A stretch of DNA of 64,000 bases from Podospora pseudocomata. Taxonomy: Eukaryota > Ascomycota > Sordariomycetes > Sordariales > Podosporaceae. The notes under the pieces are model-generated. The model did not search any database. It saw nothing but the letters and a program-made list of their open reading frames with translations, and was not told where the DNA came from. A program made the position numbers and the translations under genes. This document shows positions 20,605 through 30,809 of this stretch, in pieces; position 1 is the stretch's first letter, and every line of letters starts with the position of its first letter. Location of the stretch: the NCBI RefSeq assembly GCF_035222375.1, contig NC_085890.1, positions 1,178,001 through 1,242,000 of the forward strand. The letters are read 5' to 3'.

Positions 20605-23331
20605 CTAATCCAACCCAGGAAGATGATCCAACGTCCCCATCGACCCCAAATTATCAAAACCACCGGTATCCATCTCATTACCTCCCCTGCCGCCACCATT
20701 CAACCCCCTAAACATAAAAAGCGATGATGGATCACCATTGCTCGGCCCTTGGTTCGTTTGTTGCGGTCCGCCACCGTTCGGCGACATGCCCCATGTCTCA
20801 AAATTCTGCTGCCAGTTCACGCCATCCTTGATGTACCAATCCTGTCCGTCAATCACATACCCCGAATTCGAGCTGACATGTCTCCTTGGGTTAGGGTTGA
20901 ACGGCGAGGGGTTGTACGAAGGCATCGGCGGTTGTGGTGGTTGCGACACGGTCGACCAGGCGTTCATTGCCGATAGGGGATCAGCTACCGACATGGCCAT
21001 CGGGGAAGTGGCGGCCGTGGTGCTAGCTGTATGCGATTGTGATTGTGGAAGTTGGAGCCCAGCCACGCTGAAGTTGGCGAGGATATCCGGGGACATGCTG
21101 GCTGCTGGGAGGCGGCTGTCAAAGGTCATTTGTTGGTGTTGATGACTCGATGGGTACATATATGGGTTTGGTGGACTGTGTTCGGCTTTGCTGTTTGGTG
21201 AAGCAGGCAGGGATTGTGGTGACTGCGCCGAGTAGTGTGATGATTTGTTTGGTGACGGGACGTCCGAAGTGCTAAACGTGCCATACTTCTCGTCGGTGCG
21301 GTTGAGCACCAAAGAGGCTTCTTCGGGGAGCTCGACATTCCATTTCCGTGCAAGAACGCTGAGAATAGACAGTGTTCTGCGAGCGCACAGCCAATCCTCA
21401 GCAATTTCTTCCAGGTGTTTGATGCCGTGGATAATGTCTCTCTTGGCTGTCTTTTCAGGTAGGTTGAGCATGTGAATTGTGCAGGCTGAGTGCACCATAT
21501 ATACGGCGATATTACAGATCTGTCGTAGGTTATACATCTTTTTGTAGAGGCGCATCAGTTTGGAGATGGCGCCAGCGTTGGAAGTACATATCCTCCTGGG
21601 CGAGACATGTGATGGTAATGGTGATGACGACGGGGTATATTTGAGGAATGGCCGGAACAGGTGGATGTACTGCAGGTGATAGAACATGCTGCTCAAGGTT
21701 AGCCACAACACATCAAGGAAAAAAAAAATCAACGAGACATACTGCATCAAGATGACGTTCGGCAATTGCCCTTCCTTAGGCTCAAACTCCTTTGGCAACT
21801 CTGCTTTCCAATCCTCTAGTCGCCGGTGCAGCTCGCTGAGCTTCTTAAGCTCAACGTATTTCCCACTAGAGCGTCCTATATGGTTAGGGTGGTAAAAGAA
21901 GAGCAGCAGATCGCTGCTAATCTCGCAAAGCTTCGACAGCTGTAAACCAGTGGCCCTTGTTCGGGCAGGTTGTTTTGAAGACTGGTCAAAGCCGGCATCT
22001 GTGTATGGCGACCACATCATGGCGTCTTCGTCTGGAAATACATCGTACTTTGGTACATTGTACGAGTTCTTCGGAAGTTGAGGTAGCCGGCCGAGGTAGT
22101 TTGACCAGCACTTGTCGAATAGGAAACACCCCCAAAATGTGATCCTTCGGGCATCCACCTCCTTTTCATCCAACGAGTCCTTGTCCTTGGAGATACCGCC
22201 AATGTCTAGGTTGAGACCAATGTCCTGAGCCATCCGGAAACTCATACCGCTGTATACCCAGCCCTTAGCCTCCCGACCACATCCCGCTTCTCGAACAGAC
22301 ATGAGCGCCAATGCCTGCACAGTGGTGAGTTTTGGCTTTTCGTACTCGTCATTCTCCACGATAAGCCTCTTTGCCTCGGCGAAAAAATGGTCCCCCTTCG
22401 TTCTACTGTCGCCGGATAACGCAAAAGCGCCCGGTACACTTGTGAAGTGGCATCCAAGAGATAACATCGCATTGACCAGCAGTGAAGAACAATACACCGT
22501 GGTTCGTGGCTGGCCTCGTGGTTTCCCCTTGAAGAAGTCTCGGTAAAAGAGGTCCTTCGACAGCGTCGTGAAATAGGGGTAGTGCCAGTTGAAGTACATG
22601 TTGATGAGGTGAACGATCAGTTGTGTGTCCTTGGTCACTTCGGTCCAGCTAGTCACTGGATCTTCGCCCGACAGGTAGCTCTCGGATTCTGGTTCGTCAG
22701 GTATGTTGGCGGTTTCGCCGAGATAGATCAGATGAGATGTCCCGCCGATGAATCGAACCGAACCATTCTCCAGCCTCAACTCTCCCATCTTGCGCGCCAA
22801 TTCCCTCTCGCCTTCGATGGGTAGGTTTGCCGAATAGTCGTCGTCCAATCGGCCAAAGTCCTCCTCCTCATCTGCTTCATTAGAGATGTCATTTTTGAGA
22901 ATGGACTCGGCGACGTTATCCAGGCTGTCACAAGTACGAATCTTTTTCACAATAGCCGGTACGTCCTCTTCGGCGGCGTTGAGGATGGCCTCAATCAAAA
23001 TCTGGAGAGTCGAGTTCCTGGCCTTCATGCTGTCCGTCTTCTCACGGTAGACGCCCTTGCGGCGATGGTCCGAATTGGGATCATAGACACATTCGGTGCC
23101 GTAGACGCTGGCACATGCCGCGCAGCTCGGTAGAGCACCATCGCATTTTGATTTCCTCTTGCGACAGGCAATACAAGCAGTGCTGACACACCTTCGTTTC
23201 TGGTTGGCGGGATCGGCGGCGCGCCTGGATTTCTTCTTGGACGGTGGCGGCGGGTCGGCGCTCCCTCCCGCAAAAGCATCCAGATCTCCGTGTTCAAAGG
23301 AGGCGGCGACGGCGACGTCGGTTCCCTCCAT
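20605..23331 (-). CDS. nirA: NirA/NIT4-type Zn2Cys6 nitrate-assimilation regulator
   Basis: Two exons, 21743-23331 and 20605-21688, with a 54-nt intron whose removal restores VILMHMFYHLQYIHLFRPFLKYT; 890 residues. The Zn2Cys6 DNA-binding cluster is CIACRKRKSKCDG...CAACASVYGTEC (about residues 50-80), followed by YDPNSDHRRKGVYREKTD, a close match to NIT4/NirA. The fungal_trans middle homology region follows: LINMYFNWHYPYFTTLSKDLFYRDFF, MSVREAGCGREAKGWVYSGMSFRMAQDIGLNL, RRITFWGCFLFDKCWSNYLGR. The tail is Pro/Ser/Gln/Asn/Gly-rich and ends DNLGSMGTLDHLPGLD. Family knowledge: it binds with the GATA factor AreA/NIT2 at nitrate and nitrite reductase promoters. I chose the Met at 23331 (MEGTDVAV); an upstream in-frame Met at 23514 would add 61 poorly conserved residues. 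It might be a NirA paralogue rather than NirA itself. Confidence 0.82.
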   Translation of the reverse strand: MEGTDVAVAASFEHGDLDAFAGGSADPPPPSKKKSRRAADPANQKRRCVSTACIACRKRKSKCDGALPSCAACASVYGTECVYDPNSDHRRKGVYREKTDSMKARNSTLQILIEAILNAAEEDVPAIVKKIRTCDSLDNVAESILKNDISNEADEEEDFGRLDDDYSANLPIEGERELARKMGELRLENGSVRFIGGTSHLIYLGETANIPDEPESESYLSGEDPVTSWTEVTKDTQLIVHLINMYFNWHYPYFTTLSKDLFYRDFFKGKPRGQPRTTVYCSSLLVNAMLSLGCHFTSVPGAFALSGDSRTKGDHFFAEAKRLIVENDEYEKPKLTTVQALALMSVREAGCGREAKGWVYSGMSFRMAQDIGLNLDIGGISKDKDSLDEKEVDARRITFWGCFLFDKCWSNYLGRLPQLPKNSYNVPKYDVFPDEDAMMWSPYTDAGFDQSSKQPARTRATGLQLSKLCEISSDLLLFFYHPNHIGRSSGKYVELKKLSELHRRLEDWKAELPKEFEPKEGQLPNVILMQYVSLIFFFLDVLWLTLSSMFYHLQYIHLFRPFLKYTPSSSPLPSHVSPRRICTSNAGAISKLMRLYKKMYNLRQICNIAVYMVHSACTIHMLNLPEKTAKRDIIHGIKHLEEIAEDWLCARRTLSILSVLARKWNVELPEEASLVLNRTDEKYGTFSTSDVPSPNKSSHYSAQSPQSLPASPNSKAEHSPPNPYMYPSSHQHQQMTFDSRLPAASMSPDILANFSVAGLQLPQSQSHTASTTAATSPMAMSVADPLSAMNAWSTVSQPPQPPMPSYNPSPFNPNPRRHVSSNSGYVIDGQDWYIKDGVNWQQNFETWGMSPNGGGPQQTNQGPSNGDPSSLFMFRGLNGGGRGGNEMDTGGFDNLGSMGTLDHLPGLD

Positions 23332-24707
23332 CTTCCGGGTCGGCGGCGGCGGCGGGACAAGCGGTGGATCCCGATCACTTGTATGATTGCGGTGCTTGAC
23401 TTGCGGGTGCCCCGCGATGGCCGGGACGGTGGGGAAAATCGGAGCGCGGTGTGTCAGAGATGAACCCGACGATTCTGCGAGTGAGTGCCGAGTGATTTGA
23501 AAGCACCAGGCCACCCGCTGCCGCTGCGGGGAAAGGTAGGGGGGCGTTCCGAGCTAGAGACGCGGGGGTCACCCAGCTTTTTTTTTCACGGCCCACTCTG
23601 GAGGTTGAAGCTCCAGCTCAAGATTCGGCTTTTCAACGCTCACCTCTCACCCGCTGGGTCGTAATGTCAGGAGAGGAATATCTGAGTTTGAACAGCCGGA
23701 AAACAGCAACGGCAGGGTGTTAGTCACGGCCAGTCATGTGGTGGGTGGTCAGGAGACGCCCGTTGTTGTGTAAGCCTCGTCTTGGGCTACGGGTGGGATG
23801 CGGCAATAGCTAGCGTTGACACTGGTTGACGGCAAGGCTACCGGCAAAACGTTGTTTGGGATTCCTGAATGATGGCAGGAAACGTGGAGGAATTCAGAGA
23901 CAGAAAGGAATGGCGAGAATTGAGGGAAGCATGAGCATATCAAAGACGCACGCGACGAAATAAACGAGTGAGGTTGTCTGATAGGCCAACGCAGTCTATT
24001 GGCATGGGTGGCAACCGTCTGCTGGTCGACCTCATTCAAGACCGAGAGAATCATAGCTGCTGGACATTGAGAAAGCAAGACCCGACTGCAGCATGCGGTG
24101 TTTGGTCGAGATAAGTTACCGCTGCTGGCCAGATCGCCGCAAGATAAGGCTGTTTCGTGATGGGTGGTCGAGGTGAGCTGCCATTCGGTCTGGGACGACC
24201 CGAAAGGTGGGATGGTGTTCCCGTTCCCTACGAGGTGTGAACAGCGAGCGAGACATTAAAAGACCCTGGGAGGCCGGGTTTTCAGCCGGGTTACCCGTCC
24301 AGCGTGGCCCTGGCTAAATTTCCTTACCTAACAGAATCGCGCTGAGCAAGTTTCGTAAACAAGTCAGTCTGGTTTTGAATTTTACTGACAGCTTCCACCA
24401 GGTCTCATGGCCTCATGGCATTCTGCTCAAGATGATCATAATGATATGGGCTTGATAAGATGCCTGGCTCGGCAGTTCAAGTTGATTCGCTACCTGGTCC
24501 CGGGAATGCCAAGAGCGAAGGATCACCACCAAGAAAGGCTTGGCTTGCGGGTCTAGACCAGAGTGTGGGGGTACCCCCGGATTCTGAATACGGGTTATCT
24601 ATTGGTTGCCCGGATAGCTGCATAATATGTCGACGACGACGTCCATGGTGAAGCCTCCAATTTATACTCTTTTATGAAGACAATTTTTGGGACCTGCAGC
24701 CTGTGAT
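23332..24707. other. Upstream region of the NirA-type gene
   Basis: No gene is recognised apart from the possible 61-codon N-terminal extension of nirA (23332-23514). GATAAG, the AreA/NIT2 core site, occurs at 24110-24115, 24143-24148 and 24454-24459. That fits nitrogen control but is not unusual by chance over 1.4 kb. GC-rich patches near 24250-24300 and 24540-24620 are unexplained. Confidence 0.4.
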
Positions 24708-26738
24708 CTAAGACTTGCCTGCGGGTGCTAGTAACAAAAACCTCTCTGGCTTCGGAATTGTGCTCAACTTCTTCATGTCGGTCTCATCCACCTGGATCCC
24801 CTTCTCCCTAGCCAAGTCAATGACGGCCCAGATTCTGGAATCCTTCTCCCAGTAGCACCGATCCAGCAACGCCATCAGCGTGTCGTCCGTGGGGTACTTG
24901 GCGACTCTTTGGACCAAATGCTCCCCCATATCCCACAACCGCGCAAACGCTAGGTCAAGGTCCCCCTCTCTATCAGCCGCAAGATTGCGCACCGTATCAT
25001 TAAGGGTCACCAACGGCTTCCCCACAGTCATCGTTGGGCCGATCCGCGGATAGGCCCGAGCAATCAGGTTCCAATCCTCCGCCGTCTTGGCCTGTCTACA
25101 CAGGTATCCCAGCCCCCAATCACTCCCCTCCATAAGCGGCTGCACCCTTTCAAGCGCGTCCACCAACGCCCCCATATCCCCCTGCAAGCCCACAAACTCC
25201 AACAGCGCCACCGGCCCCGAAGCTGGCACCTTCCTCCCCTTCTCTTTCAACTCTCCCAAAATCTCAAACATCCTATTCGCCATCTCCGGCTCCCTCACCA
25301 ACAACCTCAGAATACTCCTCGACTCCTCCTTCAACCCGGGGTACGACTCGGCCTTGATGCTCGCCACCTCCAACGCCTCCTCCAACTTCCCCTGATCAGC
25401 ATAGCAATCCACCAACGCCTCATAATGCAACCCCGTCATCTTGATCCCCCTCCCAGCCAACTCCTTAAACGCGCCCGTTGCCAGCTCCTCATCACAATGC
25501 CTTGCCCCAGTGTTCAGAGTATTATTCAACATCCCATCACTCGGCACCACAAGCCCATGCTCCACCAGCTTCCCCCAGAGGTATTTCGTCCCCTCGAGAT
25601 AACTCTCCCTCGAACACTCCTCCAACATATAATACCACACCTCCATCGGCACCCCGTCCAACCTCCCTTCTTCCCCCCTCCCTTCCTCCCTCCCAGTCTC
25701 CAACCCAACCCTCATCATCAAAACCTGAAAAGCCTCCTCCGTATACCCCCTCTTTCCCAGTACATGAACCACAGTATCCCACCCCGTCCCACTCATCCAC
25801 CTCCTTTCCCCCTCCTCTTCCCACCCCACCACCTCCTCCAACGCCTCTAACGCCAGCTCCTCCTGCCTCTCCCTCAGTAACCCCAAAATAACATCCTCCC
25901 TCACCTCCTTGATCAACTCCTCCCCGTAAACAACCCCTATCCGTCTCAATATCAAGTTCCTAAGCGTGTAATCAGGGTGAATAGCCAGCAATTTAATCGC
26001 CGCCCTCCAAAACTCCTTGCTAGGGGCAATACTGGCTTTGTCCATCTCCTTGAGGATGTCCTCGAGCTCCCAGGCTGAACCCCGTTCTGGATCCCAGTTT
26101 GCAACAACCAACGCCCGGTAGAGGAGTTCATTCGGGGGTTGGTGACGGTCGGTGACGAGGTAGTGGACTAGTGATCTGATTTTGAGACCCGTGAAGCGTT
26201 TGGAGTGTTTGGAGTGGGAAGTCAACAGGCGGGTGAGGGTGAGGAGGAGGGTGGGGGTTGACAAGGAGGCGAGGAGAGATGGGGGGATGGTGTTGTCGGG
26301 GAGGGTGAGGATGTCAAGGGAGGGGGTGGTGATTGCTGGGGTTTCTGGTTGGCCGGTAGTGGCTGTTGTTGTTGTTGTTGTAGTAGTAGTAGTAGTTGGT
26401 AAAGATGAGACCTCATGCTGATATTGCTCCTTCAGCAGCTTCCGGTTGGCTTTTTCATGTTGCCATATCCTCTGGTTTTTCCCTGGTCGAGTCTTTTTCG
26501 ATCTTTGGGTGAGCTGAGAACCATCGTCAATAACAGGTTTTTGCTGTTGTGATAGCGTCAAGTTTGAAGTAAGCAGTCCAGTGCTGGAACCATCTTCTTC
26601 ATGAGCAGCAGCCGTAGTAGAAGTGAGCCTGCGCGGTACTGACGGCCTCAGCCTCGACGTCTTTTGAAAAAGCGCCGCATTGATTGACGGGCAGAGACAC
26701 CTCCAAAGGCCATCGACAACTTGGCGGGGAGCTGCCAT
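24708..26738 (-). CDS. Mitochondrial pentatricopeptide-repeat-like protein
   Basis: 676 residues, one exon. The N-terminus (MAAPRQVVDGLWRCL...KTSRLRPSVPRRLTSTTAAA) has the Arg/Ser/Ala make-up of a mitochondrial import sequence. A low-complexity stretch with about 11 Thr in a row (residues about 113-125, encoded by a GTT/AGT microsatellite on the plus strand) precedes the folded part. From about residue 170 on the protein is a series of helical hairpins typical of PPR proteins: WDTVVHVLGKRGYTEEAFQVLMMRVG, MLNNTLNTGARHCDEELATGAFKELAGRGIKM, HYEALVDCYADQGKLEEALEVASIKAES. Such proteins bind organelle RNA or help assemble respiratory complexes. The size and pattern recall the complex I assembly factor CIA84, but I cannot confirm that. 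It stands head-to-tail with LSM4. Confidence 0.72.
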   Translation of the reverse strand: MAAPRQVVDGLWRCLCPSINAALFQKTSRLRPSVPRRLTSTTAAAHEEDGSSTGLLTSNLTLSQQQKPVIDDGSQLTQRSKKTRPGKNQRIWQHEKANRKLLKEQYQHEVSSLPTTTTTTTTTTTATTGQPETPAITTPSLDILTLPDNTIPPSLLASLSTPTLLLTLTRLLTSHSKHSKRFTGLKIRSLVHYLVTDRHQPPNELLYRALVVANWDPERGSAWELEDILKEMDKASIAPSKEFWRAAIKLLAIHPDYTLRNLILRRIGVVYGEELIKEVREDVILGLLRERQEELALEALEEVVGWEEEGERRWMSGTGWDTVVHVLGKRGYTEEAFQVLMMRVGLETGREEGRGEEGRLDGVPMEVWYYMLEECSRESYLEGTKYLWGKLVEHGLVVPSDGMLNNTLNTGARHCDEELATGAFKELAGRGIKMTGLHYEALVDCYADQGKLEEALEVASIKAESYPGLKEESRSILRLLVREPEMANRMFEILGELKEKGRKVPASGPVALLEFVGLQGDMGALVDALERVQPLMEGSDWGLGYLCRQAKTAEDWNLIARAYPRIGPTMTVGKPLVTLNDTVRNLAADREGDLDLAFARLWDMGEHLVQRVAKYPTDDTLMALLDRCYWEKDSRIWAVIDLAREKGIQVDETDMKKLSTIPKPERFLLLAPAGKS

Positions 26739-27255
26739 GTTAAGACGGTCGTGAAATCAAGCTTCTTGGCGGTGGTGGTGACCGTTGATTAGGGTTGAGA
26801 GCTCAACTAAACTTTTTGGAGGGGCCAGTGCCAAGACTTGAAGTCAAGGTACGTACCTTCTCACTCAGACGCCAGATCACGTGGGTCCCTCTGTTCGTGT
26901 GACAGGCTCTTGTCCAACATGAAAGCTGGCTGTTTATTTTCTAATTTTTTTCTGTTATTATTCTTGATACTCCAGGCCAGTGAGACAAGCCAAATCAAAC
27001 GCATGCTATGCCGCAACAAAGGTATGCTGCTTTCACACCAGCCAAAAGCAACCCTGCCTTCCAGCTCAACACATGACCGGGTGTCTTCTTTTGGCTGTTA
27101 GAACCTCCGCCTGTTCCCCAGACTCGGCAGCCCCAGAAGAGCACTGGGAACAGCCTGAACGGCAGCCGATAATCCCTGCCTTTCCTCGCCTTGAACCGCC
27201 GTAGTAGCATATGAGCCTCTCCATCAAACACATCACTCTAGAAACAACTCCCCCC
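26739..27255. other. Intergenic between PPR and LSM4 genes
   Basis: No gene is seen. It contains the PPR gene promoter and the LSM4 3' UTR. Confidence 0.4.
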
Positions 27256-27833
27256 TCACGCACCCCTATTCCCACCTCTCCCACCCCTCCCACCTCTCCC
27301 TCTCCCACCCCTCCCTCTATCACCCCCACCCCTCCCACCATTATCCCCTCTCTGATGTCCTCCCCGTCCCCCTCTATACCCACCCCCACCCGACTGCTGC
27401 TGCTCCTTGACAATATCGATAATCTCGTCCGGAACCCGTAGGTATTTAATCTGTCATTTCATCATTAGCCCCCATCCCCATCCTCCCCCCAGGGCTCCTA
27501 CTCACATTATTCCCCTTGACATAAACCTCCGGCAACCTCACAAACTTATCCCCCTCCTATTCAACCCGTCAGCATTTAATTCATTCCCCTCCCCATCAGT
27601 GAACTTAGAGCGCAAAACCCACAGGACTAGTCTGTACCACCTCCCTCAACGTCAAATTCATCCAAGTATCGCACAGCACCAAATGCCCATTCAGCGTCTC
27701 CCCGTTCTTGAGCTCGACCAGCATCGGGTGGCCCTGCGCCGCGTTAAGAAGACCAAGAGGCAGCTGCAACGCCCACCGCGCAATCAAAATCAGCATTATA
27801 CCCTTTTGCCCAACCCCCCTCTTGACGTACCAT
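27256..27833 (-). CDS. LSM4: U6 snRNA-associated Sm-like protein LSm4
   Basis: Four coding exons: 27831-27833 (only the ATG), 27623-27763, 27506-27556 and 27256-27450; 129 residues. Introns are 67, 66 and 55 nt. The Sm fold is complete: [43 protein letters not shown] (Sm1) and [27 protein letters not shown] (Sm2). The C-terminus is an RGG-rich tail ([20 protein letters not shown]) ending NRGA, usual for LSm4. Family knowledge: part of the LSm2-8 ring on U6 snRNA in the nucleus and the LSm1-7 decapping ring in the cytoplasm; the RGG tail promotes P-body assembly. The start is fixed by ATG followed at once by a GTACGT donor, with GTTGCAG as acceptor before CTGCCTCTTGGT. Confidence 0.93.
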
Positions 27834-28404
27834 CTTTGCCCGCCTATTCTCTCTCCCCTTTTCCTTCTAAAACCCAACCTTTTGCCGCGCGTAGAAATCG
27901 TTTTCAATCGAAAAAAAGATGTTCGATTGTCCGGCGTGTCGTGTGGCGGCAAGTGATGGGTAATTCGTCGTTTCGTTAGGTAAGGTAGGTAAACAAAGTC
28001 GCAATGAATAGGTGGTTGGCAGACATCAAACAAACAAGCGCCGCCCAAGAAACATGACCTCAGCGCGTCTCCCTTCCCTAAACCCCCCCCCCAGCCTTGC
28101 GGGGACACTGTAGTGGGGGACCTGAACCGTGCACAGCCGACAATTACCCGACTAAATTTCCCCGCTAGCGCGCGACCGTTGTGGGGACCTAAACTTTGAT
28201 GAGACGACATGGCACGAAAAAAGTCCCAGAATGGGAGTCAATAACCATGTGAGGGATGCACTTCCAGGAGGGAAACGAAAAAAACTGCGAGTCTAGTGAC
28301 ATTTAAAGCACTCTGATATCAAAAACTCAACAGCTGAAGTTTTCTGTGGACTTAGAATCAAAAGCAAAGCAAAACCATTTGCTGAACCAGCAAAAGAGTA
28401 GGTT
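27834..28404. other. LSM4 promoter region
   Basis: No gene seen. Polypyrimidine/polypurine tracts and a run of C near 28085 are present. Confidence 0.4.
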
Positions 28405-28489
28405 TGGACGAGCTGGGAATCGAACCCAGGACCTTTCGCATACAGGTGAGTATGCTAAGCGAACGCTCTACCAACTGAGCCACACGCCC
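28405..28489 (-). tRNA. tRNA-Ala (AGC) with a short intron
   Basis: On the minus strand GGGCGTGTGGCTCAGTTGG opens the acceptor stem and D arm (A box TGGCTCAGTTGG), and GGTTCGATTCCC forms the T arm (B box). The acceptor stem pairs GGGCGTG with CTCGTCC and contains G3-U70, the alanine identity pair. The anticodon arm reads TTCGC-TTAGCAT-GCGAA once a 12-nt intron after position 37 is removed, giving anticodon AGC. The mature tRNA is 73 nt with A as discriminator base. A loss of pairing (U6-U67) is seen in the acceptor stem. Confidence 0.95.
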
Positions 28490-28872
28490 CTGGTTATTTG
28501 ATGGATGTTGCACCCAGAAGCAGCCACTATCATCGAGATCATTCCCTTGACAGCGCACATCTCACTCTAGCAAGGACTCTCAACCACAGTCTGATGTTCA
28601 CGATAAACCCATCTGATATCTATGTAACCTGACAAAAAACAACCCAACCATTTGGATGATGAATCCGAGATAGACTATCCCCCCCCTTTGCGCAACGCAA
28701 CAAAAACCAAGAGACCACACCAACCCGAACAGCATCCGTTACAGTAATCCATTCCGTCATGCGTTCCCAAATCCTTTGACACGTTACCCACCACAGGCTG
28801 AGAGACCAGCAAAACACGCCCATTTTAGCTTCTTTCCACATTGTTCATTCTGCCAGCAGGTTCGTCATGGCG
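28490..28872. other. Intergenic between tRNA-Ala and BAR gene
   Basis: Nothing is recognised. It contains the 3' UTR of the BAR gene. Confidence 0.4.
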
Positions 28873-30257
28873 TTAAATGGCGCTCTCTCGGCTCTTGCGG
28901 TAACTCGCCTGCGGAGCAGCTGGAGTCAGTATACGCACTTCTTCTCTCTCTCTACTGGAAAGAATAAGCCGAAGCACGACTTGCCTCCTGTTCAACTTGC
29001 AGACCGTCAATGACAGGGGCAAGTTCACTGAGAATCTCGTGGGCCTTCTTGTGGAACTCAATCTGAGCAGCAAGGAGCTCGGCCAGGTTGCGCAGGGGTT
29101 CGGGGGTATCGACAACCTATTTGTGGGTTAGGACAATCAGCGCTTCGATCCTCGGCCTCTATGGGTGACAAGAATACTCACGTTCTTCATGACACCAACA
29201 GCCTCCTCGGTCTGTGTGACAAACTCATCCTCAGCCTTCTCAATTTCCTCTTGGGCCTCAGGGCTGAGCTCCTGCTCGTCGTGCTGGCCGCTAGGGGCAG
29301 CTCCACCAAGCTTCCAGGTGGTGCCCTTGACACGGGCCTTGACAGCATCCAAAGTCAACCTGGCCTTCTCGACCGCCTTGCGGGCGCGGGTCGCAAAGGT
29401 GATGTTGGTGTTCAGGGTGGTGTTCCACCCAGCCAAGAAGCGGCTTTGAACCTGGGCGTCCTGGGCGAGGCGGGCCTCTCCAACACGCTCCATGGCGAGC
29501 GCATACTTCTCGAGCGCAGTAGCAAGAGGATCCTCACCGGAGGAGGTGTGTTGCTGGTGGAGAGCCTGGGAGCTGGCCAACGAAGCGCGGGCGATAGCAT
29601 GATGGAAGGTCTTGGGTTGAGGCTTAGCCGAAGGAGGGGCGGTCAGGGCAGCCTGGGCTTCGGCGGGAGAGGTAGCGCTCGACAACAGAGTAACCTTCTC
29701 GGAGACGGTGCGACCAAGGTCCTGGAAGGTCTCCTTGATATTAGGGGGGTAGTCGTAGGCCTCGTTGGAGTATTGGGAGCTATCCAATGATGGAGGGGTC
29801 AGATGGTGCCACCGAAACAACGAGCTCCGAGCTCAGCGAGCATCCATGTCACAAACTTACGTCACAGCCAGCATCTTCTGGTGGACAGCCTTGAGCGCAT
29901 CCACGCGCTTCTCAAGGTCGATGTAGTCGGGTGGGAGTTCGGTCTACAAAGCCAACGTGGTCAACCACTCGTTCCCCTCCCTTGTCGCCAAGCAAGCCCA
30001 ACGCCGCCAGGAAGCTATCAATGCGCACCTTGTCCTCAGCCTGGCCCAGCTGCTCCTTGGTGTACTGGAAGGTGCGCGAGGCAAAGGGGGTGATCTGACC
30101 ACCCAAAGAGCTGTAAAAATGCCATTGTCAGCGGTTGGCTGTTCGAATTTCCATTGTTCTGGCGGCCCGAGTTCGAGGTTTATCAAAACAATCCAGGGCG
30201 TCGAGAGAGGGGTTGTCCGTACGTGAGACTCTTCTGGAAACCCTTGAAAGCGTCCAT
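28873..30257 (-). CDS. BAR-domain protein, Gvp36-like
   Basis: Six exons (30223-30257, 30029-30110, 29861-29943, 29182-29779, 28985-29116, 28873-28908); 321 residues. It begins MDAFKGFQKSLTSLGGQITPFASRTFQYTKEQLGQAEDK, the amphipathic start of fungal Gvp36-type BAR proteins. Long helices follow (LEKRVDALKAVHQKMLAVTSQYSNEAYDYP, ALEKYALAMERVGEARLAQDAQVQSRFLAGWNTTLNTNITFATRARKAVEKARLTLDAVKAR, LRNLAELLAAQIEFHKKAHEILSELAPVIDGLQ) that make up the crescent dimer. Family knowledge: BAR proteins bend membranes; Gvp36 is tied to Golgi, endocytosis and vacuole function. The last intron (28909-28984) has a GC donor (GAG|GCAAGT) with a CAG acceptor. It is the only join I found giving the expected ending EQEASYRKSRESAI. 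Intron 2 has a GTGCGC donor. The dense intron structure contrasts with its neighbours. Confidence 0.9.
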
Positions 30258-30809
30258 ATTGTTGGGTTTTGGGGTGCTGTATTGCAGTGTTCAGGAGACG
30301 TTCTTCTCGACGGCGGACTCAACGGGCGGTGACCGTAGCTTTGCGAAAAGGAGGATGCGAGGTTGACGTTGACACCAAAGCTTTGTGTCAAGTGGGCGTT
30401 GTTTAGGGGACAAGGCGCCGATCCCTAGCTGCTGACGCCCCGCTAAACATTCCGCGGTGCAGCTGTCAACCCTGAATTTCATTGGCCGCGTCATGCTCCG
30501 TGCGTCGCAGCCATGATTCTTTCAGGCAGCCAAGCATAAGGTCCAAGCATGTGCTTCACTTTAATCTTTCTGTAACCTCAAGCATCATCATGAGCATGAA
30601 AGGTCGCCCTATGATCGGTGACGGCTCAACAACAAACAATCGATATATATATATATAAATGACAACTGATTTGTGTATCCTCGGCAGCATGAAGTCCATG
30701 GTAAATACTTTCCACTTGAAACACCGGCATCGACATACTCGAAATGCAGTTGTTGAAGTATGGTATGCTAGATAAGTTCATATCATTCTCCATATGTAAA
30801 CGTCACCTT
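30258..30809. other. Intergenic between BAR and NAGS genes
   Basis: BAR promoter and NAGS 3' UTR. A short AT repeat (tatatatatata) lies near 30643-30655. No gene is seen. Confidence 0.4.

Noticed and set aside
26221-26421. Gln/Leu-rich and Val-rich short frames over a GTT/AGT microsatellite
   Set aside because: They are alternative readings of the repeat that encodes poly-Thr in the PPR-like protein.
29161-29790. 209-codon plus-strand frame opposite the BAR gene
   Set aside because: Antisense shadow of the longest BAR exon, with low-complexity Gly/Leu composition.
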